Source: JBFMAI01 sp040755725 (GTDB lineage Bacteria > Planctomycetota > Phycisphaerae > UBA1845 > Fen-1342). Taken from it: a DNA stretch of 64,000 bases. The DNA lies in contig JBFMAI010000040.1 in assembly GCA_040755725.1 (NCBI GenBank), positions 124,001-188,000 of the forward strand, written 5' to 3'. The translations under genes and the position numbers were made by a program. The notes under the pieces are model-generated. The model searched no databases, had not been told where the DNA came from, and was given only the letters and a program-made list of their open reading frames with translations. The first letter of the stretch is position 1. Each line of letters opens with the position of its first letter. Below are positions 34,575-44,208 of the stretch, piece after piece.

Positions 34575-36854
34575 ATGGTTCGCAGCCCTTCGCGCGCAGA
34601 GCTTGGCGGGGGCCGACTCGCACTCCGCGTGGGACTGCCGTCGGCGCTGGGCGTCGTGCTGTACTCGGCGGCGGTCTTCGGGGTGCTCCTGCCGGCGTTC
34701 GAACACGGCCTCATGGCCCGCAAGAAGGAGCAGATCGCGGCCTTGACCGAGACGGTCACGAGCATGCTCCGCCGGTACGAGGACCGGGCGCAAGCGGGCG
34801 AGTTCTCCCGGGAGGAAGCGCAGCGGCGGGCGCTGGACCAGATTCGCGCGTTGCGGTACGGGCCGCAGCAACAGGACTACTTCTGGATCAACGATTTGCA
34901 CCCGCGGATGATCCTGCACCCGTATCGACCCGAGCTGGAGGGGCAGGACCTCACGGCCTTCGCGGATCCGGCCGGGTCCCATCTTTTCGCGGAGTTCGCG
35001 CGCGTGGCCCGCGCGCAGGGCCACGGCTATGTGCAGTACCATTGGCAACGCCACGACGACGCCACGCAGATCGCGCCCAAGCTCTCGTACGTGCAGCTCT
35101 TCGAGCCGTGGGGGTGGGTGCTGGGGACCGGGGTGTACGTGGACGATGTCCAGCGCGAGATTCACGCCCTGACCCGACGTCTAGCGGTCTGGGCGCTCAG
35201 CATCCTCGGCGTGGTCGCGGGGCTGTCCGGACTGGTGGTCTGGCAAAGTGCGCAGATCGAGGCCCGGCGCCGACGGGCCGTCGCCGCCCTGCGCACCAGT
35301 GAACAACGGCTCCAGTTGGCGCTCGAAGGCGCGCGCGACGGACTGTGGGACTGGGACATCTCCACCGGCGGGTTGATCGTCAACGAGCGCTGGGCGGCAA
35401 TGCTGGGGTACGCACTGGACGAGCTCGAACCACGCATCGGCACATGGTGGACACTGCTGCACCCGGAAGACCGTGACCGGGTCCGGGAAGCGACGGAGGC
35501 GCTGCTGTCCGGCCGGTCGACGTTCTACGAAGTCGAGTGCCGCTTGCGGACGCGCGGCGATGATTGGCGCTGGGTGCTGTGCCGCGGCCGGGTCGTCGAG
35601 CATGACGGCCTGGGACGGCCCCGCCGCGCCGCCGGAACGCTGTGGGACATCAGCGAGCGCAAGCAGGCGGAGCAGGAGCGCGGCGAGCTTCAGCAACAGC
35701 TCCACCAGGCCCAGAAGATGGAGGCGGTCGGGCAGATGGCCGCCGGCGTCGCCCACGACTTCAACAACCTGCTGACGGTGATCTCCGGCAGCGTCGAGCA
35801 ACTTGGGCCAGACGGGGCCTCCGCGTCAGCGTCGCCACCAGCGTTGGACGCGATCCGTCGGGCCGTTTCGCAGGCCGCCGACCTCACCCGGTCGTTGCTG
35901 ACGTTCAGCCACAAAGTGCCGGTGCGGAAGGAACCCGTCAACCTCGCCGCAGTGCTGGACCACGCCGCCCGACTGCTCCGACGCGTGCTTCCGGCCCCGG
36001 TCCGCCTGGTCGTCGAGAACCGCAGCGACGCGGCCCCGTGGGTGTCGGCCGACGCGACGCAGTTGCAGCAGGTGCTCTTGAACCTCGCGTTCAATGCGCG
36101 GGATGCGATGCCCAGCGGCGGCACCCTGCGCATCGCCATCGAGCCGCTCCGCGCGGAGGACATTCGGATTCCGGGCGTGGTCCCCGAGGGCGGCCACGCC
36201 GCCTGGCGGCTGGTGGTCGCGGACACCGGGACGGGGATCGCTCCTCGCGTGCTGCCGCGCATTTTCGAGCCGTTCTTCACGACCAAACCGCGCGGCGAGG
36301 GCACGGGCCTCGGCTTGGCCATCGTGCATGGGATCATCGAGGACCACGGCGGCCATGTCCGCGTGGACTCGGAGGTCGGGCGCGGCACCACGTTCACCAT
36401 CTGGTTGCCGGGCTGTGACGCCCCGCACGAGGGCCGGCCCCCGCAGGGCGCCGGCGAGCCCGTGCGGGGCGGCGGCGCGCGCGTCCTGCTGGCCGAAGAC
36501 AACCGGCACGTGCGAGAAATCCTGGTGGCGGCCCTGCGGCAGCACGGTTTCGAGGTGGTCGCGGCCGGCGACGGACCGGAGCTGCTGGCAGCCCACGCTC
36601 GCCTCGGGAACCAAGTCCGGCTGGTGATCCTCGACATCGACTTGCCCGGCCCCAGCGGGATGGACTGCCTGAGGGAAATCCGGAACCGAGATGCAAGCCT
36701 GCCTGTGATTCTCATCACAGGTGGGGCTGACGCTGTGCCGGAGGAGTGCCTGGATGAGGCTTGTGTGCTGCTGAGCAAGCCCTTCCAGATGGACGCGCTA
36801 GGTGCGCTGGCGGCGCGGCTGGTGACCGCGACGCCGGCGGTACGGGCCGAGTGA
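34575..36854 (+). CDS. Hybrid sensor histidine kinase (Cache-PAS-HisKA-HATPase-REC)
   Basis: 759-residue membrane sensor kinase. TM1 (about 15-37) and TM2 (about 203-223) flank a single-Cache-like extracytoplasmic domain (QQDYFWINDLHPRMILHPY, GWVLGTGVYVDDVQ). A PAS domain follows (about 235-360, GLWDWDISTGGLIVNERWAA ... WDISERKQAE), then HisKA with the phospho-acceptor box GVAHDFNNLLTVISG (His near 393). The ATPase has NLAFNARDAMP (N box), VADTGTGIAP (G1) and GEGTGLGLAIVHGI (G2). The C-terminal receiver has LLAEDN, phospho-Asp near 687 in LVILDIDLPGPSG, and the KPF lysine. No cognate DNA-binding regulator is adjacent. ATG 34575 is supported by GGAG seven bases upstream. The chemoreceptor gene lies 223 bases downstream and may act in the same behaviour. 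Confidence 0.92.
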   Translation: MVRSPSRAELGGGRLALRVGLPSALGVVLYSAAVFGVLLPAFEHGLMARKKEQIAALTETVTSMLRRYEDRAQAGEFSREEAQRRALDQIRALRYGPQQQDYFWINDLHPRMILHPYRPELEGQDLTAFADPAGSHLFAEFARVARAQGHGYVQYHWQRHDDATQIAPKLSYVQLFEPWGWVLGTGVYVDDVQREIHALTRRLAVWALSILGVVAGLSGLVVWQSAQIEARRRRAVAALRTSEQRLQLALEGARDGLWDWDISTGGLIVNERWAAMLGYALDELEPRIGTWWTLLHPEDRDRVREATEALLSGRSTFYEVECRLRTRGDDWRWVLCRGRVVEHDGLGRPRRAAGTLWDISERKQAEQERGELQQQLHQAQKMEAVGQMAAGVAHDFNNLLTVISGSVEQLGPDGASASASPPALDAIRRAVSQAADLTRSLLTFSHKVPVRKEPVNLAAVLDHAARLLRRVLPAPVRLVVENRSDAAPWVSADATQLQQVLLNLAFNARDAMPSGGTLRIAIEPLRAEDIRIPGVVPEGGHAAWRLVVADTGTGIAPRVLPRIFEPFFTTKPRGEGTGLGLAIVHGIIEDHGGHVRVDSEVGRGTTFTIWLPGCDAPHEGRPPQGAGEPVRGGGARVLLAEDNRHVREILVAALRQHGFEVVAAGDGPELLAAHARLGNQVRLVILDIDLPGPSGMDCLREIRNRDASLPVILITGGADAVPEECLDEACVLLSKPFQMDALGALAARLVTATPAVRAE

Positions 36855-37077
36855 CGACCCGCGGCGCTGGGCCTCCGGGCCGGCGGTGGGCGATTCGCTC
36901 TATCATCAACCCCCCTCAACTGACCGATGCGCCTGCTGAACGTGAAGCCGTGGCCGGCTCGCGGGGCCCTGCGTGACGCCGGGTGTCCTGCCGCCGGGGG
37001 GATGCCGTGTCCGCGCTGCCCGCTGTGGGGCGGGCGGCGCTCACGTTCGGACGAACCCCGGGCAGAGGACGAAGATC

Positions 37078-39072
37078 ATGTTCAAGCACCTGAGTCTGTC
37101 GGCGAAGATGGCACTGGGTTTTGGCACGCTGATCGTCATATCGGGCGTGCTCGGGACGGTGGCCTGGAGCGGGTTGCGCGGCGTGGCCCGGACGGCGGAG
37201 CTGGACCGCAGCGGGACCGCGTGCCTGGACACACTGAACTCGTGTGCCACACTCCGGCGGGACTTCGCCTTGCAAGGGTTCACGAAGGGGGAGAACGAGG
37301 CCAAGGATGCGTCGGAGAAGTGGTACGACGCGTACACGCAATTGAAGACGCAGCTCCAGGAGCTGGGGTCCGCGTCGGGGCTGGACGCGGCCAAGCGGGC
37401 CACCATCAACGGGTTGCTCAACAAGGCGGACGACTACCGCGCCGCGTTTGATCGCCAGGTGGCGGCCCGACGGGCCCGCGACGAGGCGTTCCAAGGCTGG
37501 GCCAAAGTCGGCGGGGGGATGACGCAGGAAATCAACAAGGCGCTCGATACGGTAATCGGTCCCGCCGTGGCCGCCGCCCGCGAATCCGGCAAGGTGGACG
37601 AAGTCGTACATTGGGACGACCTGGGCAACCGGCTGAACCTGGACGTGGTGCAGCCGTTCCTCCTGTTGCGCGTCAGCGCGGTGTACCTGATGGTCACGGG
37701 GCAGGACGCCCAGTGGACGGCCTACCAGGACCAATTCAAGAAGGTCCAGGATGGGCTGGCGGCTTGGACGCAACAGGTCCGCGGGGAGACGACCCTGGAG
37801 GGGGTGGCCGCAAACATCAAGGAGCTGCTGAAGACCTACGAGGCGTCCGGGCAGCAGTATTACAACGGCATCCTGGCCCAGCGGACCGCCGCCGGCGAGA
37901 TGGTCGCCATCGCCTCCGACATCGTGCAGACGATGAACGGGCTGCGGTCCGAGTTGTCCAACGACATGGCGGCGATCACGGCGCGGACCAACCTGCTGGC
38001 GATGGGCATGGCCGTCGGCGCCATCATCTTGGGTATCGTGCTGGCCGCGTTGATCACGCGCAGCATCGTCAAGCCGATCAACCGCATCATCGTCGGGCTG
38101 AACGAAGGCGCCGACCAGGTCAATGACGCCGCCGCGCAGGTGGCCATGGCCTCGCAGCAGCTCGCCGAGGGGGCCAGCGAACAGGCGTCGTCGCTGGAAG
38201 AGACCTCCAGCGCGCTGGAGGAGATGGCCGCCATGACGCGCACCAACGCCGAGAACGCCAAGCAGGCGAACGACCTGACCGGTCAGGCGCGGCAGGCGGC
38301 GCAGAACGGCGACCAGACGATGGAGCAGCTCAACGTCTCGATGTCCGGCATCAACGAGTCGTCCAGCCAGATCAGCAAAATCATCAAGGTCATCGAGGAG
38401 ATCGCGTTCCAGACCAACCTGCTCGCCCTCAATGCGGCCGTCGAGGCGGCCCGCGCCGGCGAGCACGGCAAGGGCTTCGCCGTCGTGGCCGATGAGGTCC
38501 GCAACCTGGCCCAGCGGGCCGCCCAGGCGTCGCGCGAGATCACCGGGCTCATCGAAGACTCGGTCTCCAAGGCGCGCGAGGGCACGTCGGTGGCTGGCGA
38601 GGTCGGCAAGGCGCTCGGCGCCATCGTTGGCGACGTGGCCAAGGTGGCCGACCTGGTCAACGGCATCAGCCGGGCGTCGCAAGAACAGGCCCAGGGCGTC
38701 GAACAGGTGAACCTGGCCGTGTCGCAGATGGACAAGGTGACGCAACAGAACGCCGCCAGCGCCGAGGAGTCCGCCTCGGCCGCGGAAGAGCTCTCCGCCC
38801 AGGCCAACACCGTCAAGGCCATGGTGGACGAGCTGGCGAAGGTCATCAGCGGGGCCCGCGGGCATCAGCCCCCGTCCGGCACCCCGGTCCCCGAGCGCGG
38901 AACCAAGGCGCGGTCACAGACCGCGCGGCCGGCGGCTCACCCGAACAAGATCAACCTGCACTCTGCCGCGCCCGCGACCCACGCCGCGGCGCACACGGCG
39001 AAGTCGCCCGCCCCGGCCGAGCAGCCGGCCGCGCACCCGGCGGGCCAGGACGCCAGCCTCGAGCAGTTCTAG
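37078..39072 (+). CDS. Methyl-accepting chemotaxis protein
   Basis: 664-residue chemoreceptor. TM1 (about 10-32) and TM2 (about 305-327) bracket an all-helical periplasmic sensor of about 270 residues, resembling a helical-bimodular type. HAMP follows (SIVKPINRIIVGLNEGADQV). The signalling domain has the conserved tip at about 440-475 (EIAFQTNLLALNAAVEAARA, GFAVVADEVRNLAQRAA), where CheA/CheW dock, and Gln/Glu-rich methylation helices (EQASSLEETSSALEEMAAMT). An Ala/Pro/His-rich tail ends in DASLEQF; no standard CheR pentapeptide is seen. The start ATG 37078 follows CAGAGGACGAAGATC. A stem-loop terminator lies 14 bases after the stop codon. Confidence 0.93.
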   Translation: MFKHLSLSAKMALGFGTLIVISGVLGTVAWSGLRGVARTAELDRSGTACLDTLNSCATLRRDFALQGFTKGENEAKDASEKWYDAYTQLKTQLQELGSASGLDAAKRATINGLLNKADDYRAAFDRQVAARRARDEAFQGWAKVGGGMTQEINKALDTVIGPAVAAARESGKVDEVVHWDDLGNRLNLDVVQPFLLLRVSAVYLMVTGQDAQWTAYQDQFKKVQDGLAAWTQQVRGETTLEGVAANIKELLKTYEASGQQYYNGILAQRTAAGEMVAIASDIVQTMNGLRSELSNDMAAITARTNLLAMGMAVGAIILGIVLAALITRSIVKPINRIIVGLNEGADQVNDAAAQVAMASQQLAEGASEQASSLEETSSALEEMAAMTRTNAENAKQANDLTGQARQAAQNGDQTMEQLNVSMSGINESSSQISKIIKVIEEIAFQTNLLALNAAVEAARAGEHGKGFAVVADEVRNLAQRAAQASREITGLIEDSVSKAREGTSVAGEVGKALGAIVGDVAKVADLVNGISRASQEQAQGVEQVNLAVSQMDKVTQQNAASAEESASAAEELSAQANTVKAMVDELAKVISGARGHQPPSGTPVPERGTKARSQTARPAAHPNKINLHSAAPATHAAAHTAKSPAPAEQPAAHPAGQDASLEQF

Positions 39073-39085
39073 GATCGCGCCGCCC

Positions 39086-39114
39086 GGCCCCGGTCGGTGG
39101 AAGCCGACCGGGCC
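39086..39114 (+). terminator. Stem-loop terminator after the chemoreceptor gene
   Basis: GGCCCCGGTCGG / CCGACCGGGCC pair with one bulged C around the loop TGGAAG. No T-run follows. Confidence 0.55.
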
Positions 39115-39237
39115 GCGGCGGCCCGGGGCCCGCGCGAGCGTGGTCTCCGTGTCCCACGAATAGACCTTGCCGAACCCCCCGTTTCCCAGGTCCCCGAGGC
39201 GGCGACCGGCCCTCCAGCCGGCGCCGCCCTGGCTTTG

Positions 39238-39404
39238 CGCGACGCCGGCCTCGGCGAGCACCTCGCGAATCGTCGGCCGCAACTCCGCGGTGTGGGTTCG
39301 CTCAACCGACAGCGAGCGCCAAGCCAGCATTTCGCCGCCACGGCCCAGCGCACGCTGCCGCGCCGCGTCGACGTTTCCACCGCGAGCACCACGTTATCGT
39401 TCAC
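39238..39404 (-). pseudogene. tsaB: Truncated, frameshifted 5' remnant of tsaB
   Basis: From a GTG at 39404 the minus strand encodes NDNVVLAVETSTRRGSV, the N-terminal ASKHA motif of TsaB (tRNA threonylcarbamoyladenosine synthesis partner). Adding one G after GTG in AGCGTGCGCTGGGCCG restores the frame and gives GRGGEMLAWRSLSVERTHTA then ELRPTIREVLAEAGVA, matching the next TsaB segment. Similarity stops at about residue 55 of the usual 220. The following 50 codons (RRLGDLGNGGFGKVYSW) are unrelated and only superficially resemble a kinase glycine loop. So both a frameshift and a 3' truncation are present; a functional tsaB must be elsewhere. Confidence 0.7.
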
Positions 39405-39465
39405 ACGGGCATTCTAACGCCGTCGGTCTGCGAAGGGGTTGCGGGGGCGAGCTGTCGAAACGGAG

Positions 39466-39500
39466 CGCGGGGGCCGCGTCACGCGGACGCGGCCCCCGCG
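39466..39500 (-). terminator. Terminator of the dockerin-protein gene
   Basis: Perfect 14-bp stem CGCGGGGGCCGCGT / ACGCGGCCCCCGCG with a 7-base loop, just past the stop at 39524 in the minus direction, followed by CTCCGTTTC on that strand. Confidence 0.75.
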
Positions 39501-39523
39501 TCGTTGAGCGGACACCTCGGTTA

Positions 39524-42500
39524 TCACTGTCGGATATAGAGCACGTAGTCGGTGCAGTGCTCGGGCCACGAGTTCGGCTGACTCGGACTCCACGTGCCGG
39601 GCCATGTGTCAACCATCAGATAGTACTCACCCGGCTGCAAGACGAGGTCGAGGTTCTCGCCGCCACCCGCAAACCAGCACGGCCCCGCCGGTGGGCAGGT
39701 GTCGGACAGCGCCAGACGCAGGCGCTCTTCGGTCGTTAACGTGATCCTCACGCGCACCGGCTGACCCGGCGGGATGATCAGCTTGTAGATCGTCTCTTCG
39801 CCGCCGTCGTACGGGGCCAGGCACGTATTGCCGTTGTACGCGTCGCCGCGGCCACAGGTCGAGTAGGTATGGTAGAACGACCAGGAGAAGTTAACGACAA
39901 CCGGGTTCTCGCACGTCCCGCCGGGCTGGGTGGGACACGTGAACGACGACGAACAGCTCTGCGAGAAGAACCAATTGCCACCGAGAGCGTGGCATTCCTC
40001 CTGCCACATGTCGCCGACGCACTGCTCACCCAGGCAGCACGCGCCGCGCGGCGCCGCCGTCGATTCGATACGCAGCTCGAACGCCGGAATGTCCGCCGGC
40101 AGCAGCCACTTGTCGATCATCAGGTAGTACACGCCCGGCAGCAGCACGTTGTAGGCGGTCGCGTACGGATTGCCGCGCGTGTCACGCCGCACGACCACGC
40201 AGTCGCCCGTCGGGGGGCACTCCTTGCTCAACAGGAAGCCGGTGTACCGCGTGCCTTTCGGATCGAGCGTGATCCGGACGGAGATCGGCTCGGTGACCGT
40301 CAGTCGGTAGATGATGTCCTGGCCGCTGTCGAACCGGGTCAGGCACGTGTCCTCGTAGTCGTTGCCGCGGTCCGTCGTCGTGTTGTGGTCCACGTACGGC
40401 AGGTTGGCCGCGTTCAGCGTAACCTCCACGGCGTTGGCGCACGTGTTGCCCGGCGTCGGCGGCGGGCAGTTCACGGTCGCGCACGTCGTCCCGTCGCCCT
40501 GGTACACGCCGCCCTGCTGCCAGCACGCCGCGCCGCTCACCTCGACACAACTGCCGTTCGGCAAACAGCAGGCGCCGACACCGGTGGCCAGCTCGAGTTC
40601 GAACCGCAGCGGCGCCGTGCTACCGCCGTGCCAGCCCGCGTCACCAATCTGGAAGTAGTACGAGTGCCCCGCTGTCGCCGCGAAGACGACCTGCTCTTCA
40701 TTGCCCGTCGCGCCGTCGTCATGGTCGGCGCAGTACCGGGCCCCCGGGCCGTAGCAGCTCTCATGGACGGCAAGCACCAGGTCGTGGTCCGGATCGCTCT
40801 GACCCCCGACCCAGACCGTGGCCAGGCCGTCCGCCGGCGACGTCCACACGAACCACGCGTCCCGCTGCATCGGCCCGCTCGGCGCGTACTTGTCGCACGG
40901 CGCCGCCGGCCCGTCCGCGGTCATCCCGCGATTGTCCAGGTCCACGCCGAACGGCACCGCCGCGATCGGCGTCGCGTGGGCGCAGTCTTCACCCGCGCGA
41001 TCGGGGCACGGCGTGGCGCACGTCAGCGTCGCGTCCCACACGCCGCCGAGCGCGGCGCAGGCATACGCCGGCACGTCGGCACACTCGACCGGGTCGCCGT
41101 AGCAGCAGCGGCCCACGACCGGCGTACACGACGCGATGCGCAGCTCGAACCGCTCGATGCACGCCGGCTCGGCCCAGGTATCGACCATGACGTAGTACGT
41201 CCCGGTTTCCAGTCGCAGGCAGCCCGGCCCGTGCGGCGAGCCGTCGGGGCCGGTGCTGGTGGCAATGCAGTTCGGTCCCGGCGGAAGCGCGTCGGTGAGG
41301 AGCAAGCCCGTGTAACGCGTGCCCTTCGGATCGAGCGTGATCTCAACGTAGACGGGGCCGTTCGTGACGACGAGTTCGTACAGGATGTCTTCGCCGCTGT
41401 CGTAAGACCCGAGGCACGTGGTGTCGTGCGAATTACCGCGGCCGCAGGTCGTGTTGTCGTCCACAAAGGGCAGCTCGTTGGGAATCACGACGCGCAGGGC
41501 CGCACACTGTGCACACGTCGTGCCTTCGCCCAGCCATGTCCGGCCGCAATCGGTGCCGAGCAGCGGGATGAACGGATTGATGTCACCGAAGTCCACGTAC
41601 CCGTCGCCGTTGGTGTCGCCGTTGTCCCGGAAGCAGTGAGGGTACTGCTGCACGTACACAGCGGGGTTGGCCAGGGCGAGGACGAAGGGGTTGATGTCGC
41701 GGTCGTCCACGCGCCCGTCGCAGTTCATGTCGCCGCGACAGCCCGTGCCGCTCTCGCACACGCCGCGGGAGGTGATGAAGCAGTGGCCGTTGTCCGCGCA
41801 GCAGGCGCCGCGGCCCTGGCCGCAGGGCGGCTCAAAGCTCGCGCACGTTCCAGGTGTGAAGCGGCCGGCGCAGTCTTCCAGGGCGACGTTCTCCTCGCAC
41901 TGGCCGGTCACGTCGTTGCAGCACGCGCCGTACGCCGGCCCGCCGTCGGTCAGCAGGCACAGCGATAGATCGAACGGCCAGGAGGTGGCCCCGTACGGCG
42001 TGGGGTTGGTGACGGACCTGCCGTCGCCCTCACTGGAGCTCAGCCAGGCGAACCAGCAGGTCGCCGCGCCGCTGCCGACAATCGAAACCCACCCGCGCTG
42101 GAGCGCGCACGGCGGATCGAGTGTCGCCGCGTACTCGTAGACTTCCCACTGCGGGTAGCCGACGTAGCCGGCGTGGATCGCCGGAACGACGACGTTGTAA
42201 CGGCACGCCTCGCGGCCCGGCCGCCCGCCCGCATCCTCGTAGAACGTAATCACGAATGCCTGCGGGTCTTCGTGGCACTCGCGCCAGCGGGAGAAGGGCT
42301 CTCCTGAGGCCCAGCTGAACACGAGACCACAACCCCAGAAGTGGATGCCGGTGATGCGCTCGCTCAGACCGAAGAAGTCCTCGTATTGGGCCCGGGGCCC
42401 CAGCAGGGTGCCCCCGGCGTCGGAGAATGGTAGCCACCAGAACTCCGCGTCCGGCCGCTGGCCGAAGATGGTCCCCACCGGCGGGCACTCCGCCGCCGGC

Positions 42501-43000
42501 AGGCTCTCGCGCAGTTCCAGCTCGTACGCCCCCGCCGCGTCGCCGTAGCCGTCGATCACCAGGTAGTACGTCACCCCGGCCGTCAGCGGCACGTTCCACA
42601 GGGCGGACACGTAACCCTGACCGGCGGCGGAGGTGCAGGCATCATCGTTGCAGGCGACCGGCTGGCCGGGGATCGGCGGACAGGTATCGTAGATGTATAG
42701 CTTGGTATCAAAGTCCGTCCACCCGTTGCACAGCAGGATGTCCACCGTGATGGGCATCGCCGGCGTGAAGCTGTACACAACGTCCGGGGCCCGCGCGCCG
42801 GCGTACGGGCACGCCTCGTCATAATCGTCCACATACCCCACGGTTGTTCCGCTGACTCGAATCGGCAGCGGACCACTCAGGACGGTGGCCGTGGCGCAAT
42901 CCTCCCCGCCTTGCTGGGCCAGGGCGCCGCTGGCGGCGAGCACCAGGCCCGCCAGCCGCAGCGGCCACTGTCTGGCACGCTTATCTCTCACACGTTTCAT
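39524..43000 (-). CDS. Large secreted Cys-rich protein with PPC-like repeats and an internal dockerin-like module
   Basis: 1158 residues with a signal peptide (LRLAGLVLAASGALAQ). An N-terminal PPC-like beta domain is followed by a region of unknown type (FGLSERITGIHFWGCGLVFS). The dockerin-like pair is internal, at about residues 424-485 (GDMNCDGRVDDRDINPFVLA and GDTNGDGYVDFGDINPFI), with Asp/Asn calcium-loop residues conserved. Then come three to four PPC-like repeats (YDSGEDILYELVVTNGPVYV, LDPKGTRYTGLLLTD) separated by GACC-type cysteine mini-modules (GACCLPNGSCVEVSGAACW). No catalytic motif is recognised. ATG 43000 has AAGGGG about nine bases upstream. The pseudopilin-like gene ends 51 bases before it, so they are probably co-transcribed. 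Confidence 0.85.
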   Translation of the reverse strand: MKRVRDKRARQWPLRLAGLVLAASGALAQQGGEDCATATVLSGPLPIRVSGTTVGYVDDYDEACPYAGARAPDVVYSFTPAMPITVDILLCNGWTDFDTKLYIYDTCPPIPGQPVACNDDACTSAAGQGYVSALWNVPLTAGVTYYLVIDGYGDAAGAYELELRESLPAAECPPVGTIFGQRPDAEFWWLPFSDAGGTLLGPRAQYEDFFGLSERITGIHFWGCGLVFSWASGEPFSRWRECHEDPQAFVITFYEDAGGRPGREACRYNVVVPAIHAGYVGYPQWEVYEYAATLDPPCALQRGWVSIVGSGAATCWFAWLSSSEGDGRSVTNPTPYGATSWPFDLSLCLLTDGGPAYGACCNDVTGQCEENVALEDCAGRFTPGTCASFEPPCGQGRGACCADNGHCFITSRGVCESGTGCRGDMNCDGRVDDRDINPFVLALANPAVYVQQYPHCFRDNGDTNGDGYVDFGDINPFIPLLGTDCGRTWLGEGTTCAQCAALRVVIPNELPFVDDNTTCGRGNSHDTTCLGSYDSGEDILYELVVTNGPVYVEITLDPKGTRYTGLLLTDALPPGPNCIATSTGPDGSPHGPGCLRLETGTYYVMVDTWAEPACIERFELRIASCTPVVGRCCYGDPVECADVPAYACAALGGVWDATLTCATPCPDRAGEDCAHATPIAAVPFGVDLDNRGMTADGPAAPCDKYAPSGPMQRDAWFVWTSPADGLATVWVGGQSDPDHDLVLAVHESCYGPGARYCADHDDGATGNEEQVVFAATAGHSYYFQIGDAGWHGGSTAPLRFELELATGVGACCLPNGSCVEVSGAACWQQGGVYQGDGTTCATVNCPPPTPGNTCANAVEVTLNAANLPYVDHNTTTDRGNDYEDTCLTRFDSGQDIIYRLTVTEPISVRITLDPKGTRYTGFLLSKECPPTGDCVVVRRDTRGNPYATAYNVLLPGVYYLMIDKWLLPADIPAFELRIESTAAPRGACCLGEQCVGDMWQEECHALGGNWFFSQSCSSSFTCPTQPGGTCENPVVVNFSWSFYHTYSTCGRGDAYNGNTCLAPYDGGEETIYKLIIPPGQPVRVRITLTTEERLRLALSDTCPPAGPCWFAGGGENLDLVLQPGEYYLMVDTWPGTWSPSQPNSWPEHCTDYVLYIRQ

Positions 43001-43051
43001 GGGTGTTGTCCCCTTTCTCAAAGGCGTCCTCGCGGGACGCTGCACTACAGA

Positions 43052-44041
43052 CTACTCAGTCCCGCCGGCGTTCATCTCATCACTCGCCAGCCCGTCTCCG
43101 GGCGGATTGCAGGTCTTGTTGAGACTCGACGGCAGCCCGGTCCCACTGCCTGTGTAGCGGACCATTTGAGTGGCGCCGAACTGCCTGATCCACTTCACGT
43201 TGATCGCTTCCCAACCTGGACCGCACCAGCCCCGCGTGTCGCGGTAGATGTAGTCCGCGTGGCCGTCCAGGTAGCCGCAACTGTGCTTACTGAACTCGCC
43301 GTGGTTTCCGACCGTCTGAATGAGGCGGTCCGTTCCGCCAAGGCCCCAGTCCATTGGCCCCTCCAGGTAGAACGTGAAGGTCTCAGCCTGCCCGGCTAGA
43401 ACGTCCTGGATGAGCCGCTGGCCGCGCTGCTGCCAGTTGCCCGGGCCCTGCCACCAGGGGTTGGTGTTGCCCTGCCAGTTCAGGTCCGAGACCGCTTCGA
43501 GGTTCCATTGGAAACTCGTGCCGACGTCGTCGAACGTGCTGATGGGTGGTTCCAGGCCCGGGTAGTTGAAGCCACGCATGTATGAGAATCGGTCGGCCGG
43601 GCATTCCAGGGGTGGCACCGGCGTGCGCTTGACGATTTGGGTCCCCTGCATCACATCCGGCTCGACCTGGCCACCCAGCAGGTATGGGTTGAGCGGCCGG
43701 AACTTGGCGAGGCAGCCATAGAGCCCGTTCGAGTACTCCTTGAGCCAGTAGTCCGAGCTCGTCTTGCCGCCAAAGGACCACGTACACACGCCCTGCGTCG
43801 TCATCTGGCCGGTCGAGGTGATGGTGTAGAACGGAAACTCGTTGCCGTAGTCCTCCAGGTACATGCTCGTGGCCCGCATGGTCACCCACAGGTTCGACAG
43901 GCACTTGGCCACGCCGGCCTGCTGGTTCGCGTCGCGCACTATGGCCAGCAGCAGGGGCACGATTAGCGCCCCGGCCGCCGTCACGACGACCACGTCCGCC
44001 AGTGTCACCCCCCGCGCACAACGGACCCATTTGTGTCTCAT
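43052..44041 (-). CDS. Pseudopilin-like protein (DUF1559-type) with variant cleavage motif
   Basis: 329 residues. A short basic leader (MRHKWVRCARG) precedes VTLADVVVVTAAGALIVPLL, a single N-terminal helix typical of type II secretion/type IV pseudopilins. The usual cleavage site G|FTLxE is here G|VTLAD, with Asp at +5 in place of Glu. The globular part has the family's C-terminal H...DG signature (HSCGYLDGHADYIY) and many Trp and Gly residues. ATG 44041 has a strong AGGAG six bases upstream. It precedes the dockerin-like protein gene in an apparent operon, which suggests surface display or secretion linked to that protein. Confidence 0.78.
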   Translation of the reverse strand: MRHKWVRCARGVTLADVVVVTAAGALIVPLLLAIVRDANQQAGVAKCLSNLWVTMRATSMYLEDYGNEFPFYTITSTGQMTTQGVCTWSFGGKTSSDYWLKEYSNGLYGCLAKFRPLNPYLLGGQVEPDVMQGTQIVKRTPVPPLECPADRFSYMRGFNYPGLEPPISTFDDVGTSFQWNLEAVSDLNWQGNTNPWWQGPGNWQQRGQRLIQDVLAGQAETFTFYLEGPMDWGLGGTDRLIQTVGNHGEFSKHSCGYLDGHADYIYRDTRGWCGPGWEAINVKWIRQFGATQMVRYTGSGTGLPSSLNKTCNPPGDGLASDEMNAGGTE

Positions 44042-44143
44042 GATCGCTCCTTTCTCAAAAACAGGGACCACACCCCCGGGGTTGCCACCCCTGCGTGGAC
44101 TTATGCCCCGGCGGCCCGGACCCGGTCCGCACCGCGCAGAACC

Positions 44144-44157
44144 AGAGCCCGGGCTCT
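44144..44157. repeat. Perfect 14-bp palindrome between GT-C and pseudopilin genes
   Basis: AGAGCCCGGGCTCT, within the 167-base gap. It may be an operator or a weak transcription pause; nothing decides between these. Confidence 0.4.
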
Positions 44158-44208
44158 TCCATTCCTGGGCCCCGCCAAGTGTCGCGGCAAGGCCCGACGC
44201 TGCCCCCC

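Noticed and set aside
36916..38865. 649-codon minus-strand open frame
   Set aside because: Antisense to the chemoreceptor signalling domain, which is clearly the real gene.
39165..39215. Protein-kinase-like glycine loop (LGNGGFGKVYSW) on the minus strand
   Set aside because: No other kinase motif follows and the frame ends soon; most likely chance or a tiny fragment.
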